From positions 3,084,136-3,148,135 of the forward strand of contig NC_072812.1 of the NCBI RefSeq assembly GCF_003013715.1: a stretch of 64,000 nucleotides of DNA, in the 5' to 3' direction. A program made the translations under genes and the position numbers. Below, piece after piece: positions 49,079-59,814 of the stretch. How positions within the stretch are numbered: the first letter of the stretch is position 1; each line of letters starts with the position of its first letter. Under the pieces are notes generated by a model. It searched no databases. It was not told the DNA's origin and saw only the letters and a list, made by a program, of their open reading frames with translations. This DNA comes from Candidozyma auris (lineage: Eukaryota > Ascomycota > Pichiomycetes > Serinales > Metschnikowiaceae).

Positions 49079-49264
49079 GGGGAAATTTTTCTGCCTGGGC
49101 AGTGGCTTTCGCGAAGGAAACTGAGTCACCGATGATGAGAACAATAATATGTGTAGAATTTACAGGGAGACGATAAAAGGGTGCCTAGACCGTATTCAGA
49201 ATCATCTAATTGTACGGCAAGTACCCTTCGAGAGTACTGGGAAACTTGTTGTTGGGTGTTGCTC

Positions 49265-49304
49265 GCGATGAGGCATTTTGGATTGGTTGCAAATCGGCGA
49301 TGAG
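49265..49304. promoter_or_regulatory. Pair of PAC elements (GCGATGAG)
   Basis: GCGATGAG at 49265-49272 and again at 49297-49304, 187 nt or more upstream of the ArgRS long start. PAC is the Dot6/Tod6-bound element of ribosome-biogenesis and translation genes. A TGGTTGCAAAT variant (49284-49294) sits between them. Confidence 0.6.
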
Positions 49305-49632
49305 GAGGCCAATGGGCATAAAAGCGAGAATTAAGTAAAAGTCAAGCTGGAAAGATCGACTTGTTATGGGTATCAAAAGCAGCTTTCATCGCTTGGTGCA
49401 CGCATTTGGCCGTTAAAAGTGTTAACTTGACAACTATCTGGTCACTCATCTCGACTCGTGCACAACTTCAATGGGTTGAGCAGAGTGATTGAATCCTCCC
49501 ACGCAACTCGCCTCTGAAATAATTCTCACAAGTACAAGCACAGACAAAAACTCTGCTTTGTTTCAGCATTGTCTTCTCAATTCAGCTGGTCTAATTTGAG
49601 GTCATCATCCACAGAGCTTCAAGTACAACCAG

Positions 49633-50526
49633 CTAATTATATTTGTTGCGTCGACACTTGAATTGACGAGGCTCAAATTCACGAACCAACGAAGGCGGTC
49701 TAACGTCTGGCTCATCCATGACATGTGAATCAATGGCAAATCGTACGTATTTAGCTCTCTTTCCCTCGACCCTCCTCGAGTTATTAAAGGTGCTTTGTTT
49801 TGTGGCATTTGTAGAGCTGGGTGTCTCTGAGGACATTTTCAGAGGGGCTATTTGAGGGAAGCATCCAGCCATCTGGTTGATCTCCCAAGCAATATTGTGA
49901 GCTCTGAATAACATTGTGTGACTATACGACATCGTGCCATCCCTCAGTATCATCCCCCCAACACCATCTTCTCGTGGCTTTTTTGCCTCAGCTTCCTTTT
50001 CGGCGAAAAGACTGCTTTCTTTCGGGATACTGTAGATGTAACTTATAGGAAACTGCTCGATGTCTGGGACGGGAAGACCAATATGCTGCAAAGGAGTTTC
50101 ACAAACGAAGCGAGCACCATCGTAACAACACATGATAGATGAAAGATCAAAAGGCTTGTAGAGTTCAACCAAGTGCTTGCAAGCATCCATTATGTGGCTG
50201 GAATTCTTTGAAGCTTCGCATGTATAAGAGGCAGAAGACCACATGTAAGTTTTGTTCCTGGCAAAGTCTGTAAATCGTGAGCCATGTGGGCTCGATACAC
50301 TGGCGATATTTGTAACTTGTAGAGATAGTGAGGAGCAGTGTTTTGGAGTCAAGTAAGTAGAAGAGAGCTTTTTGTGATGTTTTGAAACTCCAGAACGCAA
50401 AAGGTGTGCTGAAACGATAGAAGAGCGGCCGCTGATTGTACACAACGTCGTAGAGGGGCCAACAAAACAGTAAGTTGTGAGGAATTTACTATCAAGAGTA
50501 AAATCATCCATTCTTAAACCATGCAT
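49633..50526 (-). CDS. Hypothetical protein
   Basis: 297 aa from ATG 50526 (a second ATG at 50511). I do not recognise a family. It is Ser/Cys-containing with no TM segment. Notable stretches are FDLSSIMCCYDGARFVCETP, IEQFPISYIYSIPKESSLF followed by a charged EKEAEAKKPRED, an SYSHTMLFRAHNIAWEINQM helix, and a basic C-terminus (FEPRQFKCRRNKYN). A CGGCTGCGAAA motif variant lies 45 nt upstream. Codon use fits the neighbours. Probably a lineage-restricted gene. Confidence 0.65.
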   Translation of the reverse strand: MHGLRMDDFTLDSKFLTTYCFVGPSTTLCTISGRSSIVSAHLLRSGVSKHHKKLSSTYLTPKHCSSLSLQVTNIASVSSPHGSRFTDFARNKTYMWSSASYTCEASKNSSHIMDACKHLVELYKPFDLSSIMCCYDGARFVCETPLQHIGLPVPDIEQFPISYIYSIPKESSLFAEKEAEAKKPREDGVGGMILRDGTMSYSHTMLFRAHNIAWEINQMAGCFPQIAPLKMSSETPSSTNATKQSTFNNSRRVEGKRAKYVRFAIDSHVMDEPDVRPPSLVREFEPRQFKCRRNKYN

Positions 50527-51445
50527 TCGTCAGAGTAAGTGGTTACGTATATTTGGGGAAAGTACAAAAGCGGCTGCGAAAGAGGACGGAGTATCGATAC
50601 GACTTGTCTCGGAAGGGTAGAGCTCTGAGGGGCACGAATGACGAGATTAGCTTAATTACCTCCATCTTTTATCAGAGAGAAAGGTTATGAAATTCTTGGA
50701 AGTAGCTGACTAATTAGGAGATAATTGCCCTAGCTGTGATTTAGGGCCGTTGTGCTAGCGTTAGCACTGCAATTCTTCGGAAGTAAGAATTCCGATTCCC
50801 ATTAGTAAAATAAGTATCTACTAGAGAGATCGGCTCTTGGTTGCCAAGATTTGATCTTCGGACATGATTATTGTACAGAAGTGTTCAGTCTTCAGTGATG
50901 TGTATTGCGCAGAAGACAGTCTTGAGTAGGCTAGGAACCCAGCCGCCAGCTATACAAGACTCCTATGTAATTGATATGTGATCTTATTTCAGTCACTAGA
51001 GTAATGAGAGCCAAATAATCACACAGACAACTTACAACTGAGGATGCAATTTCGAAACCTTTTGCGAACTATACCGTAACACTCTACCCGTATCTACCAC
51101 TATCTGGAATAAGCCAACCATTGTAGGTAGCACTGCCGTCTCTCAACAGGATCTGAAGTTAACCTAGAGCCTCTGGTCACCGTGGATCAACTATTAACCT
51201 TTCATTACTTTGGTGACTCCGAGGCGTGCGAATGGGGACTCAAACAACTACAATATATCAGTGGAGAGTAGAACACTCACTTGGACCGTTTGAAGCGTTC
51301 AAAGTACAATTTGAACCAGTTTTTCCTTTATTTGTCAACTGTCCAAGTTTATAAGTTCCACTTTATAGATAGCCCACACCCGTGCCCCTTCGCTTACCGT
51401 ATCGGTGCGCTAGTATCAACCTTATTGTACAAGCTGCTACAACCC
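50527..51445. other. Intergenic, no gene seen
   Basis: 919 nt divergent space, AT-rich, with the CGGCTGCGAAA element at 50571-50581. No tRNA or ORF with protein content. Confidence 0.5.
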
Positions 51446-53299
51446 ATGGATATCGAGTCCCAAATAAAAACCCTCATGGAGATGGGGTTTCCCCGAGACC
51501 AGGCGGTTAAAGCCCTTAAAGTTACGGGTCACGATGCCAACAAGGCAATTGCGTATCTCTTTGGAGAGTTTGAAGAGCCCCAGGGCAATGGCACTGAGAA
51601 TGCACCCATAGAAATTGATGATCCACCAGTGCAGGGTCCAAATCTACCTCCTGAGCCACAGTCACATCAACATCAAGAGCAATTTGACACCGTGGATGTG
51701 AAAGTCCCAGATGGCTTACCTGATTACTTGGGCCAATTTGTGGACCTGGGAACTTCATCATTGGCGCAGGCTTCCTCCAGGGGCGATGAGTTTCAACCGC
51801 CTCCAATTCCACTGGCACCACGTCCACAGGTGGCTGATTTCACGCGGAATCTGACGGAGTTCATTGAAGTTGAAGGACGCTCGGAGCCCCTGAGTTACAG
51901 GAACTACAGCAGCAACAGTAGCAGCGACGATGAAGGTGATGGCAGGCCCGATTACCGTGGAAACGTTGCCTTGTCAGATTCCTCTTCCAATATGAGTGAG
52001 TGCTCAATTCCAAATGTCAAGACTGAGGGCCATTTGGTGCCAGTTTTGAGAAAGAAGATCTGGGGGTACCGCTACTGGGTCTCTGTTCTCTCGATCTTGA
52101 GCCGAAGTAAGCATTTCAGTGAGGTTGTGATGCTGGTTCCTGAAGAGACGGTCACTCCATTTATTGAGGAGCTACAAAAGATCGTTGACTTTGTTCAGAA
52201 CTTCAAGAGGTATAAAGAATGGTATATGCTAGTGGACGGCTTGCTAAGGGCCACCGGGCCCAACGTTCCCCAGGAGGACGTCTCACCTGGCGAAGAGGCC
52301 ATCAATAATATCTATAAAGAGCTCACTGACGCGATACCTGATTTAAAGTCAGTGTTGGCCTCGCTTGTTGAAAGCGTTGAGGAGAATATTAGTAACGAGA
52401 TTCCAGTTTTGGAAGTGGACCCCGACATCAGAAAGCAGACCTTGTATCAGACTTTGAATGGTCAGTTTTGGGAGCAGAACTTCACCAATTTGGGCGTAGT
52501 GAAGTACAATCGTATTTCTCCAGTTGTCACTATCCATTTGATCAATGAAGACGACTATAACCTGCAGCCCTTCTTCGTGGACGAATACTTCTACCCTGAA
52601 ATATACTCCGACAAAGCCTTGAAAGAAGTTCAAAGGCATGTTTCGCTTCTACGAGAAGTTGAACATGAGCGCCGTGCATTGTCGCGGAGCTTGATAGACT
52701 TGAACTTTTTCGAAGGTAAGCGGTTGGGAAACCTTTTACGTCAGGCAACTGAGGTGCTCAAGTCTGAGAATGGAGAAGCTGGCGCAGATCTTGAGCAACT
52801 CACAAACCTGGTCAACGAGCTTCGAGAGCGTACGGTCGAGAGGCAAACTCAAGCCAACAAAACCTCGGAACAGAATCAATTTTCTCATTTCAGAGATGTC
52901 ATTCGTGCACTCCCCAACTTGAACCGCTATCGCTTGCAGGGTATCATCATGAATGATGAATGGTATTACGTTCGCCAAAGGGACGTGTGGGTGAAGATGG
53001 ATGTCTGTGAACTTGTTGATTTTGAGCTCGTCATCTCAGATGTCAGGAATTGCACCATGCGTGGCTCTCAGCCAGTCACACTCTTGTACGTGAATGCTGA
53101 AGGCGAGCCTGCCTGGACAGACTCAGAGGAAGGTCTGTCGGATAATGATCTCATAATGTTAAGCGATGAAGAAACAAAAAGCTCGAAAGAAGTTGAGTTG
53201 AATGGGGATGAAGCTGGCCAAGAATACACAAATGAAGAGGACACAAATGACGATGGAGGTGAAGTAAAGAAGGAGGATGAAGAAATAGAGATTGTTTAA
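51446..53299 (+). CDS. RUP1: UBA-domain protein, Rup1-like
   Basis: 617 aa from ATG 51446 (MDIESQIKTLMEMGFPRDQ); the 55 upstream ORF residues are unlike a protein start. A UBA domain occupies residues 1-40 with the MGFP loop and DANKAIAYLFGEFEE. A disordered Pro/Ser region (45-195) is followed by a mainly helical domain including a coiled-coil stretch (VQRHVSLLREVEHERRALSR and NLVNELRERTVERQ). The acidic tail ends KKEDEEIEIV. Domain order and length agree with yeast Rup1 (671 aa), which binds Rsp5 and the deubiquitinase Ubp2. No USP catalytic Cys or His boxes are visible, so it is not itself a protease. Orthology is probable, not certain. Confidence 0.65.
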   Translation: MDIESQIKTLMEMGFPRDQAVKALKVTGHDANKAIAYLFGEFEEPQGNGTENAPIEIDDPPVQGPNLPPEPQSHQHQEQFDTVDVKVPDGLPDYLGQFVDLGTSSLAQASSRGDEFQPPPIPLAPRPQVADFTRNLTEFIEVEGRSEPLSYRNYSSNSSSDDEGDGRPDYRGNVALSDSSSNMSECSIPNVKTEGHLVPVLRKKIWGYRYWVSVLSILSRSKHFSEVVMLVPEETVTPFIEELQKIVDFVQNFKRYKEWYMLVDGLLRATGPNVPQEDVSPGEEAINNIYKELTDAIPDLKSVLASLVESVEENISNEIPVLEVDPDIRKQTLYQTLNGQFWEQNFTNLGVVKYNRISPVVTIHLINEDDYNLQPFFVDEYFYPEIYSDKALKEVQRHVSLLREVEHERRALSRSLIDLNFFEGKRLGNLLRQATEVLKSENGEAGADLEQLTNLVNELRERTVERQTQANKTSEQNQFSHFRDVIRALPNLNRYRLQGIIMNDEWYYVRQRDVWVKMDVCELVDFELVISDVRNCTMRGSQPVTLLYVNAEGEPAWTDSEEGLSDNDLIMLSDEETKSSKEVELNGDEAGQEYTNEEDTNDDGGEVKKEDEEIEIV

Positions 53300-54655
53300 A
53301 GCTACGAAACATGCAGCCAATAACCTTCACCCTCAACTCCTTCAAGCTTTTAATATATAATCGGTACGTGAACAAAAAAAAGCATAACACCATTTGCCAG
53401 TCTTTTACGCGTTGTTGAGACAAGCTTCCCTCCAGAAGCCGGCTTTGCAGGGCTATTCCGTCGAGACGCAAGATATGATTGTGGACTCCTTGTTTTGTCG
53501 TTCAAATACCTATACTCAAGTTGCTGCTGTCGATTCGGTGTTGGTCGTCTAGCGCTGCCATGTGAGGAATCCGTCTTTCGAATTTAGTTCTGTTAAACTT
53601 ACTCAAGGCATTTTTCACTGTCTAATCCATTCCGGGCACTGTTTGATGTCAATGCGTCGATTATAGACTTCATATTTCAGGTCCCAAACACAGGTGTCAT
53701 CTCGAAGTCGAAGAAGACTGTGGTACACTCGTTATTAACAGTCATAGCAAAGTTATATCGACAACCCACGCGAGATCTTGTTCTAGGGTTTGTCCTTTGA
53801 TATCCCAAAACAAGGTGGGGTTTACTAGAGGAGCGATACTTTCGTATATGCTTGGAAGGACCGAAGCTTCACATCAGACCTCTCATCGATTATGATCATA
53901 ATGAGGAAATTGACCATTATAGATGAGCGGAATTTATTATAAACCAGTCTACATATCTCAAATCTCAAGACAACTGTAACGATATACCGAACTCTTAAAG
54001 AGAAATTTTGCTAAGCTAATCTGACTTTGCATACGGCATTTTCTTCGAGCTTGTTTCTGGTACGACTTCACATCTCATTTTGGATCCAAAGCTTCGTTTT
54101 CATGGACTCAAACAATATCGTTCATGATAAGGAAGAAGGGGCAAGCAATACCATATTCATAATGATGAAATGAAACGTTCCCAAAATGGCATCGAAGTCT
54201 GCCACCCCATTAGATGTTACCATCATGAGCTGTCTGTACGTTAAAAGAGCAAAGGCGATTTGGTCTAGCGTGCATACTCGACACCGAGATAGTTCACATA
54301 CATCATGAGCCAACGGTACAACTTATTCTTGTAAATTATTTTTCTTACGAAACAAGTTTCTGCGAACTTTGAAATACCACAATTGGAAGATTTCGAAATA
54401 TGAATGGCTGATCTACGACTCTTCCACTTGCGCCTGCCGGTTCTGATATGTGTCACTGACGTGTGTAACTTGGCATAGTCGGACGCAGTTCACGAAACGC
54501 TTAAAGGGCAACTCGTGCACTATTGGGCTCTGTAAAAAGGGGCATTGTTTTTGGGCTCAATTAGGTGGGATATGCATAAGGAATGGACAACGATTGTCTG
54601 TTGCTTCATAAGCATCTGTTGATCAGCAACCTAGTCAAACTCTTTACCGTTTAAC
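53300..54655. other. Intergenic, 1.36 kb, no gene seen
   Basis: AT-rich with only ORFs below 65 codons. No tRNA, repeat or exact recurrent motif found. Confidence 0.5.
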
Positions 54656-56656
54656 ATGAGTTCCACCCAAAGCCTTTCATTTGTGATAATAGAGAGATTA
54701 CAGAAATTGACAGATATTTCTAAACCGCCTCTGTATAATGGTGCAATACTAGGAGGCAAAGTCAAGTATCTCTCACACTTCTCGAGGACAATTTTGGATG
54801 ACGACAACATAATACGGGCAACAGAGGTAGAAGTTGAACTTGCTTCAATTCCACCCACCAGAGTTATATATCCCTCTGTATTGCCTAATTCAGTGGGTTT
54901 AGGACAAGACCACAAAGACCAATGTGTTCTATTTTCCATAGTACATCCGAATCAAGTTCATTCGAAGGAATCAATTGGCCAAGGTAAGCTCGCTCAACAT
55001 AAACAACTTATCGGAGGGAGCTTCATTAAAGTTGGCAAGAAAAGATTTTGCTTTCATCCGAGTCACCCCTTCGACACTGACTCTTTGAATAATGCAAACT
55101 CACCGCTGAGTAAAGAGAAGTATTGTCTTGAAACTAACGAAGGTATGCTTACATTTAGCTTCGAATCCATTTTCATCAAGCCTGACTGGTTTTTCCAAGG
55201 TGAGTCTCATATTGTGGCTCCGAAAGCAAGAATTTCTGACTTTTTAAGCTTGCGATTAAACCTAGAGCACGACTCAGTGTCGACTTTGGCAACTCTTTCT
55301 GTGACACGTGTTACTGTGATCCTAGAAGAACTTAAAGTCTACTCCCCTTTCCTGGAAGACTTCTCGAAGAAGCCTTCTGAGATGATTCGATCGACACTAC
55401 TTGATAGGAAGTGTATGAAGTTTCTTGAGTGTGGTGAAAGGAGCGCTGTTTTAGATCGTGGCCTCTATGATTGCCAGCTCCCAAATTTGGGACCCACTTG
55501 TTTCACAAACGACTTGAAAAGATCATATAGAGTGAGGATCGATATCAGACTTGCTGCCGAAGACGTTACATTCTCCCTACAAACTCACATGAATATCGCG
55601 GTAGCAGACCTCGATCACAGTAAATTTGAGAGATTGGACCCTTTCTTGGAACCGCAATGGTCTCACCGGCACAATGTGTGCCTTTTAGCCTTCAGGCGTG
55701 ATGAATACCGATGCTTAGAAGAGGAGAAAAGTGTGTATCGTAAAATTGCCTTCAAGCAAGATGGCTATTTTAGCCATGAAACGAAAACTTATCCTGTGGG
55801 TGACAAGATATTCACTGTGTCAAAAATCAAATTTGTTTGCCTCACGAAAGATGTTGATAATAGTTGGGAAAAATGTAACTGCGATTCACCGGATGCGTTT
55901 GAGATCTCTTCGTTGAGAATGAGCGACTGCTATATTATAAGTGAGTTGAGACCAGCATTCATAAGTCAGGCACTGAGTTCTAGCCAGAGATTAGCTACGC
56001 TATGTCTAAAGCAAGGAGATCTTTCTTGCCCCTTCACATTTCCCTCCAATGCACCTTGTCATGATGTCAAATTCTTGAATTACCAATGGAGAAATCCGTG
56101 TATTTCAACAGAGATCATTCCAGCTAAAGGGGCCCTCTCATTCACTTATAACAAGCCTGATCATTTTTTGTGCATAAACGACAGTCACGTCATCGTTTCC
56201 CGCAAAGACTTGGCAGACTTCTTCACCTTGCATTTGATACCTGATAGAGCTGCGGAAGTATTGCGTTTTGATGAAATGCAGCTCTCGCTAGAGCATATCA
56301 CGATTTTTTTAGAACAGCACGAGTCAGAGAACCTACCGGGGAAGTTTCACAGGAAGCTTACCATAATAACGCTTGTGAAAAATGACGAGCCTGAGCTTCT
56401 TTTCGACGACTCAGTGCGTCTTAATGACAAAAAAATTTTGACGTTTCCCCGAGCCGTGTATAACTGCACGATTCCTTTGATGAAACCCACGTTTTTCTCA
56501 AATGATCTCATCAGAGAATTCATGATACGGGCGATCGTGAAGTTAAAGCTAAGTGACGGTGATGTTGTTACCATGGAAGCATGCACTCCAGTCGAAGTTC
56601 CAAGATTCGAGAATATGATTCGGAATACTGAACCTCCCCCATATGCTTCTCGTTGA
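54656..56656 (+). CDS. Arrestin-like protein with two homologous halves and C-terminal PPPY
   Basis: 666 aa. The N-terminus has an arrestin-type strand pattern ([10 protein letters not shown] and [15 protein letters not shown]). Two parts are clearly homologous: residues 194-316 and 519-649. Matching pairs are [82 protein letters not shown] and [25 protein letters not shown]. The last residues carry PPPY (660-663), a consensus PPxY ligand for Rsp5 WW domains. Inferred: a Rsp5 adaptor made by internal duplication of an arrestin-like module. I cannot name an orthologue; position near the subtelomere suggests an accessory role. Confidence 0.7.
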   Translation: MSSTQSLSFVIIERLQKLTDISKPPLYNGAILGGKVKYLSHFSRTILDDDNIIRATEVEVELASIPPTRVIYPSVLPNSVGLGQDHKDQCVLFSIVHPNQVHSKESIGQGKLAQHKQLIGGSFIKVGKKRFCFHPSHPFDTDSLNNANSPLSKEKYCLETNEGMLTFSFESIFIKPDWFFQGESHIVAPKARISDFLSLRLNLEHDSVSTLATLSVTRVTVILEELKVYSPFLEDFSKKPSEMIRSTLLDRKCMKFLECGERSAVLDRGLYDCQLPNLGPTCFTNDLKRSYRVRIDIRLAAEDVTFSLQTHMNIAVADLDHSKFERLDPFLEPQWSHRHNVCLLAFRRDEYRCLEEEKSVYRKIAFKQDGYFSHETKTYPVGDKIFTVSKIKFVCLTKDVDNSWEKCNCDSPDAFEISSLRMSDCYIISELRPAFISQALSSSQRLATLCLKQGDLSCPFTFPSNAPCHDVKFLNYQWRNPCISTEIIPAKGALSFTYNKPDHFLCINDSHVIVSRKDLADFFTLHLIPDRAAEVLRFDEMQLSLEHITIFLEQHESENLPGKFHRKLTIITLVKNDEPELLFDDSVRLNDKKILTFPRAVYNCTIPLMKPTFFSNDLIREFMIRAIVKLKLSDGDVVTMEACTPVEVPRFENMIRNTEPPPYASR

Positions 56657-57385
56657 GCTGTCCATAAGTCTACCTGTCATGTTAGGTAATGGGCCCTTCT
56701 GGGCTACAACCTTGCCTCTACTCCACAGTCTAAAACCATACTTTGAAACAAGCGTTTTGAAAGCCTGAAACGGTTGGTCTAAACCCATCCGATGGTCAAT
56801 GAGCTATACGTAACCTTGCCATACTTCATAGGATTCTATAAGGAAGTAAAAAACAAGTAATGACAACATCTGGTTCGTAAAGCTTGTAAATCAAAATTGA
56901 TTCTAGCTCTCAAAGTTAGTAATGGAGCAGCATCGCCATGAATTTGATTGCTTATGATTTTGAAAGACTAGTTCGTATTGCTTTCAAGGAGTATTTAACT
57001 GCGGACTTGACACAGAAACATCTGCCAGAGCGGTTCTGTGACCGTTGCCGTTAGTACGATGAACTTAGAACTTTCAATTTGAAAGTTTTCTAGCGAAGAC
57101 GAGCAACCTCAAATCGCATCGACATATTACAGAAGTCAATACCGAACAGTTTACCATGGTGAGCTGGCATCTAAACCTTCACAAAATTCGCTTCATGACC
57201 ATCAACCTAATGCTGTCAGTTGAGAGTTGTTCATATAGACTTCCAGGTCGTTCGAAATATAAATTGGGACGTGAATCCACCCGTAAATTAGGACCTATTC
57301 AACCGTAGTAAATTGAAAGGAATATTAATGCACCAAATATAAGGTACACCGGCAAAAAAGAAAAGGTGCCAATTTGCAATACAGC
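56657..57385. other. Intergenic, no gene seen
   Basis: 729 nt between convergent genes, AT-rich; nothing recognised. Confidence 0.45.
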
Positions 57386-58708
57386 TCAATTTCGATGATC
57401 ATGAAATATATTTTCAACTGGTAAAATTTCTCCTTGTTGTGATGCAGGCTCCCCTTCGTTTACAGGCGCCCTCCTTTCTGGCCCAGGATCTTCTGGATTT
57501 GGATTCTCACGCGAGCCGTCAGCCACTACACTTTCTTCAGCGTGAGGGCTGCGCGACCCCTGTGAGTTACTTGAATTACGTCTGACGCCTCTTCTGCGTA
57601 CGTCGGAAACTCTGTGCTCGCTCCCAGTGCTGACGGAGCGTTTAGTATTCCCTTCCTCTCCGTTCTCTGGACCGGCCTCAACGTCAGCAATAGAAACTCT
57701 TCGATGATGCCGACGCCAATAAAGACGTAATGAGTAAGTCCCGATCATTACCAGCAGATAGATAGAAAGTAGAAGGACAGAGAAACAGCAGTGCCTCCGC
57801 CCATCATTTTTCAAGACGAACCCAATTGCGATGGCACCTCCTAGCGTGAGCAAGCAAGAAAAGATGTGGAACACCAAAGCCCACTTCTCCTCCATGAATT
57901 CGTAGCCTAGTCTTCCTGGTGAAGTGCAGTTCAATACCCCCAAGTCAAAGAAAAACAAGGCACCTCCGTACAATGCAAGGAGAATGTGAGAAAGCCATAC
58001 TCTGAATTGCGTTAAGTCCTCCTTAATGTACGCACGTAAGTATTCTGCTTGCTTGCTGGTGAAACATTGGCTGAGAGAGTAGTCATAGCATTTTCTGGTC
58101 TCCTCCATCTCACATCGAGATTTCTCGCTGTTTAAGCAACCTAGCCAAAAACACTTTACATAAGAACATCGGGGTCCGACCTTATGGAGACAGCGTTTGA
58201 GCATTACCAGGTGACACTCGACCCTTTGGTCATGCGTATACTCGGAAATTTGCGTCACACTGACAGCTGTAGCGGTGCTAGTTGTGAATGCGAAGGAGTG
58301 TTCGAAGAAAAACGCGTTCTTTTCAGCCTTTTCCAGTAGGGCGATCGAGACAGTACTATCGAATTGTTTTAATGACATGATAACTGCAATCGGTACACTC
58401 AAAAGAATGCAGAACACGGGCATTAAAACGAGCGTATTCATGACGCGTCTGTACCACGCTGTAGTCCCCCTCCTCTCCCCGTCAGTATTTGAAGTATCTG
58501 CGTTTATTCTTGATCGACGTCTCAAAGAAGCAGAAGACTCGTTGGCGGTGCCGTTTTCGGTATTGGAAGAAGGGGATCCGGGACCTTGAGTGGCAATAGC
58601 CTGGGCTTCATGAGGCTGATTGGCATTAGCCTGGGTGTTGGATGAGTACCGACTCAGTACACGCGTATCGCCTTCGTCATTTACGGAGTCTCCGTGATCT
58701 TTTGCCAT
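57386..58708 (-). CDS. Subtelomeric four-TM protein with Cys-rich loop
   Basis: 440 aa from ATG 58708 (MAKDHGDSVND); the longer ORF has a non-ATG start. Soluble N-terminus (1-90), then TM1 (LVLMPVFCILLSVPIAVIM), a loop of about 110 residues with a dense Cys set (CHLVMLKRC, CSYVKCFWLGC, CEMEETRKC, QCFTS), then three more TMs (WLSHILLALYGGALFFFDLG; LVFHIFSCLLTLGGAIAIGF; CFSVLLLSIYLLVMIGTYSL). The basic C-terminal tail is Ser/Arg/Pro-rich. The layout (TM, extracellular Cys loop, three TMs) recalls fungal SUR7/PalI-like or tetraspan proteins, but I see no diagnostic motif. CGGTTGCGAAA (58843-58853) lies upstream. Confidence 0.7.
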   Translation of the reverse strand: MAKDHGDSVNDEGDTRVLSRYSSNTQANANQPHEAQAIATQGPGSPSSNTENGTANESSASLRRRSRINADTSNTDGERRGTTAWYRRVMNTLVLMPVFCILLSVPIAVIMSLKQFDSTVSIALLEKAEKNAFFFEHSFAFTTSTATAVSVTQISEYTHDQRVECHLVMLKRCLHKVGPRCSYVKCFWLGCLNSEKSRCEMEETRKCYDYSLSQCFTSKQAEYLRAYIKEDLTQFRVWLSHILLALYGGALFFFDLGVLNCTSPGRLGYEFMEEKWALVFHIFSCLLTLGGAIAIGFVLKNDGRRHCCFSVLLLSIYLLVMIGTYSLRLYWRRHHRRVSIADVEAGPENGEEGNTKRSVSTGSEHRVSDVRRRGVRRNSSNSQGSRSPHAEESVVADGSRENPNPEDPGPERRAPVNEGEPASQQGEILPVENIFHDHRN

Positions 58709-59064
58709 TGTTGTCGATAAGATCGGAATAAAGAATGGAATAAACAATAAAAAGCCGGGGGTGAGGAAATCAAGGCTTCTAAGGGGCCCTGGGACCTTGC
58801 CGCACGTTCTGCGCCGCATGCGCAGATCTGGGAAACAACGCTCGGTTGCGAAACGAAGCCCGTGGAAGATATAGGCAGAATAAGCCGGCTGATAGCAGCG
58901 TTCCCCCCTCTTATAGGCTTAAAAGCTGTTTAGCTGTTGTCAACTTCTAGCTTGAAGTCTTGCCTTTTTGCTCCCTCTGTAAGTCCTTGCATAGGTCCCC
59001 TCCAGATAGACCTAGTTGGCTTCCTTTAGGCCATGTTGAGCTTGTCAAATCGTTATGTCGTTGA

Positions 59065-59814
59065 GATTGCAAAAAATCCTATATCAATGGTTTGAAATCG
59101 TCCTTGATATCAGAGCTGCCATTCCCCCCAGTCGAACCCTTTTCACAGTTCACCGTACAGTCTCCGATTCTCTTGTTCAATATCTGCCATCTGGCTTTTG
59201 AAGCAGTAGCAACATGCAATTGCAAGGTCAATAAAAGCACGGTTACAAGCGGAAGCCTTAGTGTGGCCTATGACGCAAGTAGTGGGCTTACCAGAGGTAG
59301 CACAGTTACACTTTATCAAAAAGCAATGGCATAATTCAAAGCAGCACGTTAAACTGAATCCATCATCAACTATTTGACTGCGACGAAGCAATAGTACAGT
59401 GCTGAAATTACGGTCACCATCCAAAAGTATCTGGTAACCGCGCTCAGTGTTGGAACGGCATTAAGGGCAAGAGACAATGACACTTGCAATCCCCCTTTTC
59501 TTCAGTGGGCTTGGCTGATAACCACATCACAGGATCTCCCGGAAGGATTTGTTCCTGAGATTGAATTCTGTAAAGCGTTGACGACGGTTGATTCGGAATT
59601 TTCACTGGAGTCATTTGCGCCTAATGAAGAATCAACCTTCGCTAGGCCAAGATACTTTGATTTGTTTATGTTGACACATCAGCTGATGATGATATTCATA
59701 GCAAGTTGTTATACTAGTCTAGCCGAGGAAGACGAGAGTGCCTCCAGGAAAAATTGGTCCACTACTTTTTGCGTCACATTCCTCAGCATTGCAACCTGGG
59801 CACTAGCCGGGTAA
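59065..59814 (+). pseudogene. Decayed or unspliced gene fragment
   Basis: Two protein-like open segments in the same frame, 59065-59331 (89 codons) and 59395-59814 (140 codons including the stop), are separated by three stops within about 60 nt. No in-frame ATG opens either. The second contains mixed hydrophobic and acidic stretches (ALSVGTALRARDNDTC, LDLFMLTHQ-like FDLFMLTHQLMMIFIASCY). I cannot name a family; a Zn-cluster regulator relic is one thought. An intron is possible but no TACTAAC is present. Confidence 0.4.
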
